The translations under genes and the position numbers were made by a program. This document shows, in pieces, positions 24,850 to 36,287 of a stretch of DNA of 64,000 nt. The stretch is from the NCBI GenBank assembly GCA_050789255.1, contig JBOZRQ010000016.1, positions 1-64,000 on the forward strand, in the 5' to 3' direction. Position 1 is the first letter of the stretch, and every line of letters begins with the position of its first letter. This DNA is from JBOZRQ01 sp050789255. GTDB taxonomy: Bacteria; Bacillota; Sulfobacillia; Symbiobacteriales; Symbiobacteriaceae. The notes under the pieces were generated by a model. That model searched no databases, was not told where the DNA came from, and saw nothing but the letters and a program-made list of their open reading frames with translations.

Positions 24850-26838
24850 ATGCAATCTGAATGGGGAGCGCCTCAATATGTCTACCTTGGCGCCGTAGGC
24901 TGCTATCTGCTCTTCTTCGCCCTGTTCCTGCGACTGTTCTGGTGGAAGCGCTACGCTGAGAAGCATTATTGGAAGCGGCGCCCGGAGCTGTCGGTCGAGC
25001 GTCTCACGGCCCGGGCCCGGGAGCTGAGCCTGCCGCTGCCCCGCTTCTCGATACTGGTTCCCGCCCGCAACGAGGCCGACGTGATCGAACGGACCGTGGA
25101 CCATATGTCTGCGCTGAACTACCCGCCCGACCTGTATGAAGTCGTCGTCGTGACCGATGAGAAGGAATCGCTGGCAGCGGAGATCCGGCGGACCGGCGCC
25201 GTGAGCGCCGCCGCCCACGCAGTGCGGGCTGGCTCGGCCCCGCTGGGACCCGAGACGGAGGCCGGCGGCCTGACCCTGGCCCTGCTGGGCGCCCTCTCCC
25301 TGGACGGGGTCGACGAGGTGCGCCGTCACCTGGGCTCCGAAGGGCTGCACCTGCTCCGGGAGATCCCCGAAACGCTCCTGCGCCCGCTGATCTGGGAGGC
25401 ATCCGACCGCATGCTGCAGGGGAGCGGCCGCAAGGTGGCCCGGCACGTGCTGCGCCTGCTGCGGGGGAGGCTCTCCGCCGCCAGCGAGGACGAGTTGCAG
25501 AGCGCCTGTGCGGCCCTGCTCTCCCTGGCGATCCCCACGGCGATGGCCTTCTGCCACCTCCGGGGCGGCGATGCCCGCGCGCTCGGCGCCCGGCTGGCGG
25601 CCCTGGCCGCCCAGGCCCACCACTCCCTGACCCGGGAGATCATGCAGGCCATGAGCGACGCCCTGGCCATGGGGCTGGTGGAGCAGCTCAACGCCATCGC
25701 CCGGGACGAGAACCTGGAAGGGCGCCTGAGCGCCCTGTACCGGCAGATCTTCCCGACGACCCAGGACATCATGGAGCGCAAGGTCCAGGAGATGTCCCAG
25801 CGCGTAGGCGTCCCCGCGCTCAAGCACGTGGTGGTGCCCCGGGACTTCGACGGCGAGCTGGGCGGGCGTCGGCTGGGCGTCGAGGTGCCCTCGACCAAGG
25901 GTCGTGCCCTGAACTGGGCGCTCTCGTACATCGACGGGCGCACCACCTGGTGCGGCTTCTTCGATGCGGAGAGTCGACCGGACCCCAAGGCGATGCTCTA
26001 CGTGGCTCACCGAGCCCTAGAGGCGCGCAGCTCCGGGGAGCCGGAGCCGCGGATCTTCCAGGGGCCGGTCTTCCAGGTCCGCAACTGGTATGAGATGGGA
26101 CCGTTCTGCAAGATCGCCTCGCTCTACCAGGCGATCGCCCACGACTGGTACCTGCCCGCCCTGTTTCAGCGCCTGCCCTTTGTGGGCGGCACCAACCTGT
26201 TCGTAGCGGCCAGGCTGCTCACCGAGATCGGCGGCTATGACTACGCCTCGCTTACGGAGGATTTGGAGCTGGGGACCCGCGCCTACCTGAAGGCCGGCGC
26301 CTGGCCCGAGTACCTGCCCTATCCTTCCAGCGAGCAGACCCCGCCCACCTTCGTGGGCTTCTACCGCCAGCGGCTTCGCTGGGCCACCGGCCACCTTCAG
26401 GTCATGAACAAGGTCCGCTCCCAGTCCCAGTACGACGAGGGCAAGCGGCAGCGCCTGCTGAGGGAGCTTTGGCGCAAGGGCCAGGGCGAGTGGATCTTCT
26501 ACCAGTCCGCCACGCTGGTGCCGCCGGTGATCATTGCCCTGTGGTTCATGGGCCTGGTGGACCCGAACGTGCTCGGCCCCGCCTGGCACTGGGGCATGAA
26601 CATGCTCTCGACGGTCTACCTGGGCTTTACGATTTACGCCTTCTTCCGCTACCTGGGCCACCTGGACCCCGCCGGGCGCCCACGCCGGTGGATGGGCCAG
26701 CTGGGCGCCCTTGCACAGCTGCTGGTGCTCCCGCTGGCCGCCTTCCTCTTCCCCGTGCCCTACTCCAGCGCCCTGGTGCTGGCGTCCCTGGGGAAGGGAC
26801 CCTCACAGTGGGTCAAGACGCCACGCACACGGGAATAG
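24850..26838 (+). CDS. GT2 family glycosyltransferase with large internal insertion (662 aa)
   Basis: One N-terminal membrane segment (about 12-32), the GT-A start FSILVPARNEADVIERT (66-82) and VVVVTDEKES, then about 230 residues (roughly 108-340) of Arg/Leu/Ala-rich helix not found in ordinary GT2 enzymes, then the fold resumes with STKGRALNWALSYID. DAES near 370 is the metal-binding motif, TEDLELG (about 469) holds the base, RQRLRWATG (about 505) is the QxxRW processive-synthase motif, and two or three C-terminal membrane helices follow. Likely a processive membrane glycan synthase. The start ATG 24850 lies after GGAGGGG. Substrate unknown. Confidence 0.85.
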   Translation: MQSEWGAPQYVYLGAVGCYLLFFALFLRLFWWKRYAEKHYWKRRPELSVERLTARARELSLPLPRFSILVPARNEADVIERTVDHMSALNYPPDLYEVVVVTDEKESLAAEIRRTGAVSAAAHAVRAGSAPLGPETEAGGLTLALLGALSLDGVDEVRRHLGSEGLHLLREIPETLLRPLIWEASDRMLQGSGRKVARHVLRLLRGRLSAASEDELQSACAALLSLAIPTAMAFCHLRGGDARALGARLAALAAQAHHSLTREIMQAMSDALAMGLVEQLNAIARDENLEGRLSALYRQIFPTTQDIMERKVQEMSQRVGVPALKHVVVPRDFDGELGGRRLGVEVPSTKGRALNWALSYIDGRTTWCGFFDAESRPDPKAMLYVAHRALEARSSGEPEPRIFQGPVFQVRNWYEMGPFCKIASLYQAIAHDWYLPALFQRLPFVGGTNLFVAARLLTEIGGYDYASLTEDLELGTRAYLKAGAWPEYLPYPSSEQTPPTFVGFYRQRLRWATGHLQVMNKVRSQSQYDEGKRQRLLRELWRKGQGEWIFYQSATLVPPVIIALWFMGLVDPNVLGPAWHWGMNMLSTVYLGFTIYAFFRYLGHLDPAGRPRRWMGQLGALAQLLVLPLAAFLFPVPYSSALVLASLGKGPSQWVKTPRTRE

Positions 26839-26845
26839 GAGTCAG

Positions 26846-26874
26846 GAAGCTGCAGCCCTGGTGGTTGCAGCTTC
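26846..26874 (+). terminator. bidirectional terminator between GT2 and fni
   Basis: GAAGCTGCA / TGCAGCTTC stem with an 11-base loop followed by TTCGTG, between two convergent stops. Confidence 0.7.
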
Positions 26875-27815
26875 TTCGTGTCGCTCATTGCGTTCTGCGG
26901 GCAAGCCATGTGAGAGGTACCCCGCGCAGGTCGCACCAGTTCCTCGTTTCACCGAGGATGACCACCGGCCGCGACCGAAGCTGTTCCACCGAGCCTGCCC
27001 CGCAGAGCAGCGCTGCGCGCTTGAGATCGCTCAGCAGCCCCTGCAGGTATGTACGGGCAGCGGCGCTGCCCCCGGCCTGAAGGCGGCGCAGTACTGCCCC
27101 GGCCACCCCTACGGCCCGGGCGCCGAGCGCCAGCGCCTTGGCACCATCGCTGCCGTGGACGATGCCCCCGCTCGCCACTACGTCGAGTCCCTCCAGCCCC
27201 ATGGTTGCAGCCTCAGCGAGGGCGCAGGCGGTGGGGATGCCCCAGTGCAGCAGCCCCGGGTCCGGCTCTGCGTCCTCGGAGCGCTGGGATTCAATCCAGG
27301 CGAAGTTCGTGCCGCCCCGCCCGGAGACGTCCACCGCACGGACCCCGACCTCATGCAGCTGGCGCACGCTCTCCCCCGAGAGCCCGAAGCCGCACTCCTT
27401 GACCAGCACGGGCACCTCCAGGGACCGGACCAACTCTTCAATGCGGGCCAACTGGCCCCGGAAATCCCGGTCGCCCTCGGGCATGACCAGCTCCTGCGGG
27501 GCGTTCAGGTGGACCTGCAGCAGGCTGGCCTGCAGCATGTCCACGGCCCGGCGGGCGTCGTCGAGCACGGCGCCCGTGCTCACATTGGCGATGAGCACGC
27601 CGCTTGGGTTGACCTGCCGGACCACCTGGTAGCTGGGCGCCGTCTCCGGCTCCCTCAGGCCCGCCGTCTGCGACCCGACCGCCATGGCGAGGCCCAGTTC
27701 CGCCGCCAGTTGGCCGAGCTCCCGGTTGATATCGGCCACCCCGGCGGCGCCCCCGGTCATCGCGTTGATGATGACCGGGCTCTTCAGCGGCACGCCCGCG
27801 ACCGAGGTAGCAAGG

Positions 27816-30203
<2,388 letters not shown>

Positions 30204-30302
30204 TGCGGTGATACACCTCTTCGGGACTGTTCTACTTTGCGGCGGCGAAACCCTTTCGGGCGCATGAGAGCCAGCCTGTGCGGGCACGCTGGTATATGAT
30301 GG

Positions 30303-30391
30303 GGTCGCCCCCTGATTTGGTTACGTCAGGTGATCAGAAACGGGTAGGTCGGTCAGTACTGCCGCATGGTATTCGCCCTCCGGGGGCGACC
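30303..30391. other. structured element before small-protein gene
   Basis: GGTCGCCCCC (30303-30312) is the exact complement of GGGGGCGACC (30382-30391), enclosing 69 bases with a possible inner helix (CTGA...TCAG). It lies in a 289-base gap between topB and the gene at 30493. No riboswitch class is recognised. Confidence 0.4.
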
Positions 30392-30492
30392 TTCATCCAC
30401 ATTCTACCAAACATCCGTGCGCAAAGTGTGTCGAATTGCGCTGGGAGCGCAAACAACTATTCGACACGCCGACCGGGGAGGTCAACATCTTG

Positions 30493-30690
30493 ATGAATCG
30501 CAATCAGACCGGCAAGCAGCAGAACATCCGTGACGCGGTCCTGCAGGAGCATACCCAGGGCGGCGCCGGCGGGGGCGTCGCCCCCATCGGAAAGACAACG
30601 AACAGCGATGAGATCATTCGGCAGGTAATCGGCCGGGGCGACGCCTCCGTCGATGTCGGCGCCGTGCCCACCGAAGGGGAGCGGCCGTAA
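30493..30690 (+). CDS. small hypothetical protein (65 aa)
   Basis: Starts MNRNQTGKQQNIRDAVLQEH, Gly-rich in the middle (GGAGGGVAP), ends EGERP; soluble and probably flexible. ATG 30493 follows GGGGAGG by 11 bases; a TTG three bases earlier is also possible. The short hydrophilic Gln/Gly-rich character resembles small spore-associated proteins, but I cannot assign it. It is 27 bases from the next gene, likely one transcript. Confidence 0.6.
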   Translation: MNRNQTGKQQNIRDAVLQEHTQGGAGGGVAPIGKTTNSDEIIRQVIGRGDASVDVGAVPTEGERP

Positions 30691-30717
30691 GTGGGCCTGG
30701 TCGGAGGTGATTGGTTG

Positions 30718-30903
30718 ATGCCGGAATCGAAGGAGCCGAGCTACGCCCCCGGGCATGAGCTCACGCTGCACCCGGGCGACCCGGTGCGGGGCGCCGAGCT
30801 GCTGGAAGATGTGCCGCCCAAGGATCACCAGAGCCCCGCACAGAAACGGGAGCCGTCCACGGCGGACCTCGCTGACGTGGCGCCCCGCATCTATTACACC
30901 TAA
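30718..30903 (+). CDS. small hypothetical protein (61 aa)
   Basis: Soluble, Pro- and acidic-rich: MPESKEPSYAPGHELTLHPG at the start and ADVAPRIYYT at the end. ATG 30718 lies seven bases after GGAGGTGA, which fixes the start; the frame runs upstream to 30691. No family recognised. A strong terminator follows four bases after the stop. Confidence 0.6.
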   Translation: MPESKEPSYAPGHELTLHPGDPVRGAELLEDVPPKDHQSPAQKREPSTADLADVAPRIYYT

Positions 30904-30906
30904 CGT

Positions 30907-30940
30907 AAAGGCGCGCCACCCGCTCGGATGGCGCGCCTTT
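30907..30940 (+). terminator. bidirectional terminator
   Basis: AAAGGCGCGCCA / TGGCGCGCCTTT, a perfect 12-bp stem with a 10-base loop, followed by CGTCTT. It serves the small-protein pair and the convergent gene ending at 30945. Confidence 0.8.
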
Positions 30941-30944
30941 CGTC

Positions 30945-31898
30945 TTACTGTCGAACCGGGATGGGGACCGCCCTTTCGCCCGAGCCTAATCGCAACCGCA
31001 GCACCTCGGGGCGGGCGCCCGCCGGCAGCCGGAGCGCAAGCGTTTGCGCCAGCCCTTCGGGCACTCGGATCGCCATGTAAGATCCGACGCTCCAGTCAGC
31101 GGGGAGGGCGCCCTCGATGGCCCCATGCAGCCCGTCGCCGGGGTCGACCGCCGTGAACGGCTCCAGGGTGCCCCGGCCCATGCGCTGCTGGGTGCCAGCG
31201 CTCGATGCGACCTGGATGCCGGCGCCCGGCCTCACCAGGATCAGCTGGCTCACCCCGGTCGGCGGAAAGAGCCGATAGGTGTGAGCCCAGTCGAGCTGGA
31301 TATGTACCTGATCACCTTCACGCTTGGCCGACGCAGTCGCCAGGTTTGGCAGATCTTCAAACGTCAGCACGGCAGGTCGGGTGATGCCGTCTGCCAGAGA
31401 GCCGAAGTACCCCTCCAGGCTCCGCTTGAGCTTGGTGTTGTCTACCTGAAAAGCGAACCCGGGCTGGACCACGGTGTCGCCCAGCCCGGCCCTGAGCGCC
31501 TGCTCCAGCCCACCCACCAGATCGACGCGCCTTGCCAGCGCCTCGTCGGGCATATCAGGGCTGAGCTCCCGGGCCCACTGGAGCAGCATGGGTGCGTCGG
31601 TGGTGGGCATGAAGGCGCGCTGACCTGGCTTGACCGGCACCAGCCGCTCCAGGAGGGTATATGCCTGCTTCTGCGCCGGTACCAGGTAGGCGTGGGCTGC
31701 CGACAGGGCGTCCAGCCTCTGCTCGTAGTCCTGCGCCTCCCGGGCCCGCGTCAGCTGCCGCCGGGCCATCTCCACGTGGTAGATCAACTCGCCGGTCATC
31801 TCGGCGAAGTACGTCTGACGCCACTGGTACTCCCGCCACCCCAGCCAACCCGCCGCTGCCGTCACCAGCACCAGCAAGGCCGCGAGCCACCGCGTCAT
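30945..31898 (-). CDS. membrane-anchored protein of unknown function (317 aa)
   Basis: One N-terminal anchor (residues 5-22, LAALLVLVTAAAGWLGW), a helical, possibly coiled segment to about residue 85 (MARRQLTRAREAQDYEQRL), then a mixed domain and a beta-rich C-terminal half. Outside orientation is likely. ATG 31898 follows GGAGGTG by 6-7 bases. No family recognised. Confidence 0.6.
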   Translation of the reverse strand: MTRWLAALLVLVTAAAGWLGWREYQWRQTYFAEMTGELIYHVEMARRQLTRAREAQDYEQRLDALSAAHAYLVPAQKQAYTLLERLVPVKPGQRAFMPTTDAPMLLQWARELSPDMPDEALARRVDLVGGLEQALRAGLGDTVVQPGFAFQVDNTKLKRSLEGYFGSLADGITRPAVLTFEDLPNLATASAKREGDQVHIQLDWAHTYRLFPPTGVSQLILVRPGAGIQVASSAGTQQRMGRGTLEPFTAVDPGDGLHGAIEGALPADWSVGSYMAIRVPEGLAQTLALRLPAGARPEVLRLRLGSGERAVPIPVRQ

Positions 31899-32277
31899 GC
31901 GCCACACCTCCATCCGCTTACGATATTACATCATCAAGCAATGGAAAAGCACCGTCTCGATTCTGATACGTATGTAGGAGAAAGCCCGAAACCACGAAGG
32001 AGACATCAAAATCAACCAATAAAGGGAAATAAAGATCGGTAAAGACCCATGAAACCTCCCGCGGGAGACGCAGACCGTACACGAAACCACCGCTACACAG
32101 TCCGGAGAGGGTGCTGCAACGGCCTGTGGCTATCCATAAGGACCCGTGCATCGGTCTGATTGTGCACGAGGGCGCCAATAGGGGGGCTGCAAACAATGAT
32201 GAAGGAGTGTAAATCGTCTGCGTGGGCCGGTACTGGGCTGTAAAGCCGAGTGTAGGGTAGCGACAGGCTCAGCACGC

Positions 32278-32338
32278 CCGAAGTGTCAGCTGTTGACACA
32301 TCCGCTGCGCAGGGGCATGTGTCAAAAGTGATAGTTTG
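32278..32338 (-). repeat. 61-bp imperfect palindrome, copy C
   Basis: Contains TGACACAT and ATGTGTCA as a perfect 8-bp inverted pair around a GC-rich core. Same orientation as copy A at 3275; opposite to copy D, 119 bp away. Confidence 0.65.
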
Positions 32339-32457
32339 ATGCTCAGGGTGGCCATACTACCAACTTCAGGTCCAGGCACTCAGTCGATTTGTGTCGACAG
32401 TGACTGGTGAGTGGCGAGGATGTGCTCAGATACACTCCCGGACTGCTCCCCGAAGGC

Positions 32458-32518
32458 CCAAGCTATTAGTTTTGACACACCACTGGCCGCCCGGACTGTG
32501 TCAAAACTGACACCTTGG
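32458..32518 (+). repeat. 61-bp imperfect palindrome, copy D (best preserved)
   Basis: Bounded by CCAAG and CTTGG; inside, GTTTTGACACA (32469-32479) and TGTGTCAAAAC (32497-32507) are perfect 11-bp inverted arms around a 17-base GC-rich loop. Confidence 0.75.
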
Positions 32519-32543
32519 ACTCCAGCTCGAACCTCTCGATGTC

Positions 32544-33563
32544 TCATTGCTCTGGTCCCGCAGTACCAGCCACGTAGGAAGCCACAGCTCGCACCGCCGC
32601 CGATTCCAGGCGGTGGGCCTCGTCCACCAGTTGGGCCAGGCGAGCCGCCTGCGCCTCACTCACCGGCTCCCGCCACATCCACTGTCCGGTCTCAACCGGT
32701 TGCTCCAGCACGCCTAGCATGCGGTCGTAGGTCCCGGCCAGCCGGTCAAACAGCGAGGCGGCGTCGGTCAGCTCAGGCTCCCACACATCTACGAGATGGC
32801 GCATGTACGAAGCAGCGAACCGCTTGGACTCAGCGAAGACCTGCGTGCAGTACCGCAGGCCGAAGGCGTGGAACTTCCGAGACCGCAACGCCGTAGCCCA
32901 GGCATCGTACCCGGGCAGGCCGTGGAAGTGGCGCCACGGACTGGTACCCACGTCCGCCTGCCGGTCCATTTGCTCCAGGTAGAACTCCAGCGACCTGCGG
33001 TAAGCCTGCGCCCGATCGACCGGCTCAACTGCCACCGGGATCTGGTAATGGAGCCATGGCAGAGCCTGCCCGTGGCGGCCAAGGTTCTCGTACAGCACCG
33101 GGTTGCTGCTCCCCGCAGGGTTGGACTCTACCCCGTCCACCAGGAACACGCCGTCCCCGTCATCGTACCCGTAGACCACGCCGAACTCGTCGTAGTCCAC
33201 GCCCCAGAGCACAACGCCGACGCCCCTGTCCAGCGCGGACTTGATCGCGGAGATCCCGCGGCGGCGTTCGGCCCCATACCCCTCGCCGGTCTCTGGCCGG
33301 GCATGGCCGATCGCCGAACGGATGCCGATGCGTGACAAAGCATCCTGATGCATCTCAACCCAATCATTGTCGTTTGCGTAGACCGTGATCGCACTGTGAT
33401 GCAGCGTGCGCTCGATGCAGAAGTGAAAGGCCATCCCGGTCAAGCCCGCGAGGATCGCAGGATCCTCCGCCCACCATCCGGCCGCCCGCAGAACCCCATC
33501 AACTGCACCCAGGTACGTATTCCGGAGCCGCCCAAGCCTCGCCGAGGTCACCTGAGGTGCCAT
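32544..33563 (-). CDS. hypothetical protein, possibly BtrH/C39-peptidase-like (339 aa)
   Basis: Residues about 35-190 include AFHFCIERTLHHSAITVY and GRGVGVVLWGVDYDEFGVVY-like strands followed by DDGDGVFLVDGV, which recall the BtrH N-terminal (papain-like fold) family: a Cys-containing helix, then the beta strands of an internal-substrate protease fold. A helical C-terminal half follows. Likeness is by eye, so the function stays open. Start ATG 33563 has a GGAAGGGG upstream; ATG 33581 is possible. Stands alone between the repeats and a regulator. Confidence 0.5.
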   Translation of the reverse strand: MAPQVTSARLGRLRNTYLGAVDGVLRAAGWWAEDPAILAGLTGMAFHFCIERTLHHSAITVYANDNDWVEMHQDALSRIGIRSAIGHARPETGEGYGAERRRGISAIKSALDRGVGVVLWGVDYDEFGVVYGYDDGDGVFLVDGVESNPAGSSNPVLYENLGRHGQALPWLHYQIPVAVEPVDRAQAYRRSLEFYLEQMDRQADVGTSPWRHFHGLPGYDAWATALRSRKFHAFGLRYCTQVFAESKRFAASYMRHLVDVWEPELTDAASLFDRLAGTYDRMLGVLEQPVETGQWMWREPVSEAQAARLAQLVDEAHRLESAAVRAVASYVAGTAGPEQ

Positions 33564-33639
33564 GTTCCCTGCCCCTTCCATCGGTGCTTCCAGATTCACC
33601 CCGATGGTAGCAAAGGTGCTCTATCATAGCGTGAGAGAT

Positions 33640-34266
33640 CTACAGCTGAATTTGCTGCAGGGCGGTGAGGCGCGCCAGCAGCCGCTCCCGCAGCCAGTTC
33701 GGAAACTCCAGCCGGTACGCCCCGCCCACGATCAGCATCGCCGCCAGAAAGGACTCCGGGTCGTAGAACTCGCAGACGATCCCCTTCGGGTTCACGGCGC
33801 TGACGCAGTACTCCTCAAGCCCGTAGGGCACCCCGGCGGGCACATCCCGCACCGCTCGCAGGATCGCCCGGTAGGGGTGCCGCCGTTCGGCCGGCAGGTC
33901 GGCGGGACCTTCGGGATCCAACCCGCCCATGCGGCTGATCAGCCCCGCCATCCGTCCGTAGGACCCGCTCTCCCGGCCGCCCCGCCGGGCGACCTGCGCG
34001 TAGTAGGCGGCCAGGTCCGCCAGCACCCCTTGCTCCTCCCGAGTAATGTAGGGACCCGGGAGTACGAAGGCCTCCGTGGTGTAGTGATAGCCCCGGTGCC
34101 GGGCAGAGTACCTAAGGGGGGCGCCCAGCCGGTCCCGCAGGTACTCAAAGTCCCGCTGGGCCTGAACCCGCGAGATCTCAAAGGCGGCGGCGAGCCCTCG
34201 CGTGTTCGGGTAAGCGCCCGCCCGAATCTGCTGATCGATCCACTGGAGGCGCTGAAGGACAGCCAT
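33640..34266 (-). CDS. WYL-type transcriptional regulator, short form (208 aa)
   Basis: N-terminal DeoR-like winged helix-turn-helix (LQWIDQQIRAGAYPNTRGLA, SRVQAQRDFEYLRDRLGAPL), a linker with LPGPYITREEQGVLADLAAYY, and a C-terminal WYL-like domain near YGLEEYCVSAVNPKGIVCEF. Shorter than usual WYL regulators (about 300 aa). These proteins sense small ligands or nucleic acids. Its ATG overlaps the UMP-kinase stop by one base (TAATG), suggesting coupled translation. Confidence 0.75.
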   Translation of the reverse strand: MAVLQRLQWIDQQIRAGAYPNTRGLAAAFEISRVQAQRDFEYLRDRLGAPLRYSARHRGYHYTTEAFVLPGPYITREEQGVLADLAAYYAQVARRGGRESGSYGRMAGLISRMGGLDPEGPADLPAERRHPYRAILRAVRDVPAGVPYGLEEYCVSAVNPKGIVCEFYDPESFLAAMLIVGGAYRLEFPNWLRERLLARLTALQQIQL

Positions 34267-35006
34267 TACTCCAGCTCAGTGGTCACACCCGGAGCGATCA
34301 GGGTGCCGACATCCTCCCCCTGGCAGATCCGGCTCATGCAGCCCTTCTCCGCGAAGTCGAAGACGTGGATCGGCAGGCCGTGGTCCCGGGCCAGGATGAT
34401 CGCCGACTGGTCCATCACCTTCAGGCCCTGGTTGACGGCATCATCATACGCCAGCGTCTTGTAGCGGCGAGCCTTCGGGTCCTTGTTGGGGTCAGAGGTA
34501 TAGACGCCGTTCGTGCGATTCTTGGTGGCCAGGATCACATCGGCCCGGATCTCCAGCGCCCGCTGGACCGCCGGGTAGTCCGTGGTCTGGTATGGCTGCC
34601 CCGTACCGCCGGCGAAGATCACCAGGTAGCCCTTCTCCATGTGGTGGATCGCCCGCAGCCGCACATACGGCTCCGCGACCGTCGGGATCGGCTGGGCGGT
34701 CATCACCCGCACCTCGCTGGCGCCCTTGGCGGTAAAGACGCCGCGCAGGATCAGGCTGTTGATCACGGTCGACATCATCCCGATATTGTCGGCCTCGGCC
34801 CGCTCAATGCCCCAGTCTTCGGCGAGGTTTCCGCGGAAGATGTTGCCCCCGCCCACCATCAGCGCCACCTCGACGCCCATGTTAAGGAGGGCCATCACCT
34901 CATCGGCGATGTGGCTGAGAGCCTCCCGGCTGAACACGGCGTCGCCGGCGCCGGCCAGGGCGCCGCCGCTAAGCTTGACGACTACACGCTGAAACTTGGG
35001 TTCCAT
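34266..35006 (-). CDS. UMP kinase paralogue (PyrH family, 246 aa)
   Basis: Amino-acid kinase fold: KLSGGALAG near 11-19, VGGGNIFRG near 55-63, ADNIGMMSTVINSLIL, IFAGGTGQPYQTTDYPAVQR, NGVYTSDPNKDPKARRY and LKVMDQSAIILARDHGLPI. A normal PyrH has LSGEAL, ADxMGMLAT, FTTDTAA and KVDGVYDxDP at these places, so this is a divergent member. It would phosphorylate UMP to UDP, if active. It is not between tsf and frr, the normal pyrH site. ATG 35006 has AGGGGG seven bases upstream. It is cotranscribed with the WYL regulator gene that overlaps its stop. Confidence 0.8.
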   Translation of the reverse strand: MEPKFQRVVVKLSGGALAGAGDAVFSREALSHIADEVMALLNMGVEVALMVGGGNIFRGNLAEDWGIERAEADNIGMMSTVINSLILRGVFTAKGASEVRVMTAQPIPTVAEPYVRLRAIHHMEKGYLVIFAGGTGQPYQTTDYPAVQRALEIRADVILATKNRTNGVYTSDPNKDPKARRYKTLAYDDAVNQGLKVMDQSAIILARDHGLPIHVFDFAEKGCMSRICQGEDVGTLIAPGVTTELE

Positions 35007-35045
35007 GCCCATACCCCCTACGATACTTACAGAGCCGCGCACAAA

Positions 35046-35079
35046 GGCGCCCGGACCCCCACATGGGAGGCCGGGCGCC
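35046..35079 (-). terminator. terminator after S1 gene
   Basis: GGCGCCCGG / CCGGGCGCC stem, loop of 16 bases, followed on the minus strand by TTTGTG. It separates the S1 gene from the UMP-kinase gene. Confidence 0.7.
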
Positions 35080-35088
35080 GTACCGTAC

Positions 35089-36222
35089 TTACTGGTTCTC
35101 CTCGGCAGGGGCCTCGGCCTCTGCACCCTCATCCGAAGCGTCAAGTTCACGAATGCTCAGGCTAATGCGGCGCTGCTCGGGGCTGACGCCGACCACCTTG
35201 GCCTTCACGGTCTCGCCGACCTTTACGACCTCGCCGGGGGTGTTGATCCGGCGATCGGCCAGCTGGGAGATGTGGACCAGGCCGTCCACGCCCGGCTCCA
35301 GCTCGACGAAGGCGCCGAAGGTAGCGAGGCGGGCAACGGTGCCGGTGACCACGGAGCCCACGGTGTAGCGCTGCTCCACGGTTTCCCACGGGTCGGGCAG
35401 CACCTGCTTGAGGCCCAGGGAGACCTTCTCCTTCTCCCGGTCGAGCCGCAGGATCTTGACGGTGAGGCGGTCGCCCTCCTTCATGACCTGGGACGGATGC
35501 TTGATCCGGCCGTAGGACATTTCGGAGATGTGCAGCAGGCCGTCCACGCCGCCGAGGTCGACGAAGGCGCCGAAGTCGGTGAGGGACTTGACGGTGCCCT
35601 CGAGCACCTGGCCCTCTTCGACCTTGTCCCAGAAGCCGGACTTGGCCTTGGTGCGCTCCTCCTCAAGCACCTGCTTGCGGGAGAGAATGACCCGGCCCTT
35701 GCCCCGCTCCAGCTCGATCACCTTGACCCGGATGGACTGGCCGACGAACTTGGACAGGTCGTTGACATAGCCGCGGTCCACCTGGGAAGCCGGCAGGAAG
35801 GCCCGCAGACCCAGATCAACCACCAGGCCGCCCTTGACGGCCTCGGTGACGGTGGCGTCGACGGCCTCGCCGCTCTCATGCAGCTTGACCGCCTTCTCCC
35901 AGGCGATGGCCTCCTCGGCCCGCCGCTTGGAGAGGCGCAGGCCGCCTTCACCCTTGGAGTCCACAGAGAGGACCACGACGCGCACGGTGTCGCCGACCTT
36001 CAGACCAGATTCCGCCGCATTCGAAAGGGGGCGGTGGGACAGGTCGTTCAGGGAGATGGTCCCCTCGGACTTGTAGCCGACGTCCACCATGATGGAGTCA
36101 TCGCCCACACGTACGACCGTACCGTTCACCACATCGCCTTCTTTGGGCACTCGGAGTGCGGCTTCCAGTTCCGCCCTCGCTTCAAGGTCTTCCTGGTTCT
36201 CACGGCTGACAAACTCTTGCAC
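35089..36222 (-). CDS. S1 RNA-binding domain protein, ribosomal protein S1-like (377 aa)
   Basis: Four S1 domains in tandem (about residues 28-95, 110-178, 195-265 and 280-350). Domain 3 and 4 carry the canonical GTVKSLTDFGAFVDLGGVDG and GTVARLATFGAFVELEPGVD. An acidic tail ends APAEENQ. Binds single-stranded RNA; S1-like proteins of Firmicutes (YpfD) sit beside cmk, as here. Start GTG 36222 has GAGGAGG eight bases upstream. Confidence 0.9.
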   Translation of the reverse strand: MQEFVSRENQEDLEARAELEAALRVPKEGDVVNGTVVRVGDDSIMVDVGYKSEGTISLNDLSHRPLSNAAESGLKVGDTVRVVVLSVDSKGEGGLRLSKRRAEEAIAWEKAVKLHESGEAVDATVTEAVKGGLVVDLGLRAFLPASQVDRGYVNDLSKFVGQSIRVKVIELERGKGRVILSRKQVLEEERTKAKSGFWDKVEEGQVLEGTVKSLTDFGAFVDLGGVDGLLHISEMSYGRIKHPSQVMKEGDRLTVKILRLDREKEKVSLGLKQVLPDPWETVEQRYTVGSVVTGTVARLATFGAFVELEPGVDGLVHISQLADRRINTPGEVVKVGETVKAKVVGVSPEQRRISLSIRELDASDEGAEAEAPAEENQ

Positions 36223-36287
36223 GACAGTGACCTCCTCGATAGCTCCGACAAGCAATTCTCTCCGCCGCCGGACGCAGCGGTCGAAAC

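Larger units (their letters stand above)
31899..32543. other. 645-bp non-coding stretch carrying repeats
   Basis: No convincing gene. The right half holds two 61-bp palindromic repeats in inverted orientation; the left half is relatively AT-rich (31,920-32,060). A minus-strand open frame at 31918-32196 lacks a ribosome binding site and family likeness. Confidence 0.5.
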
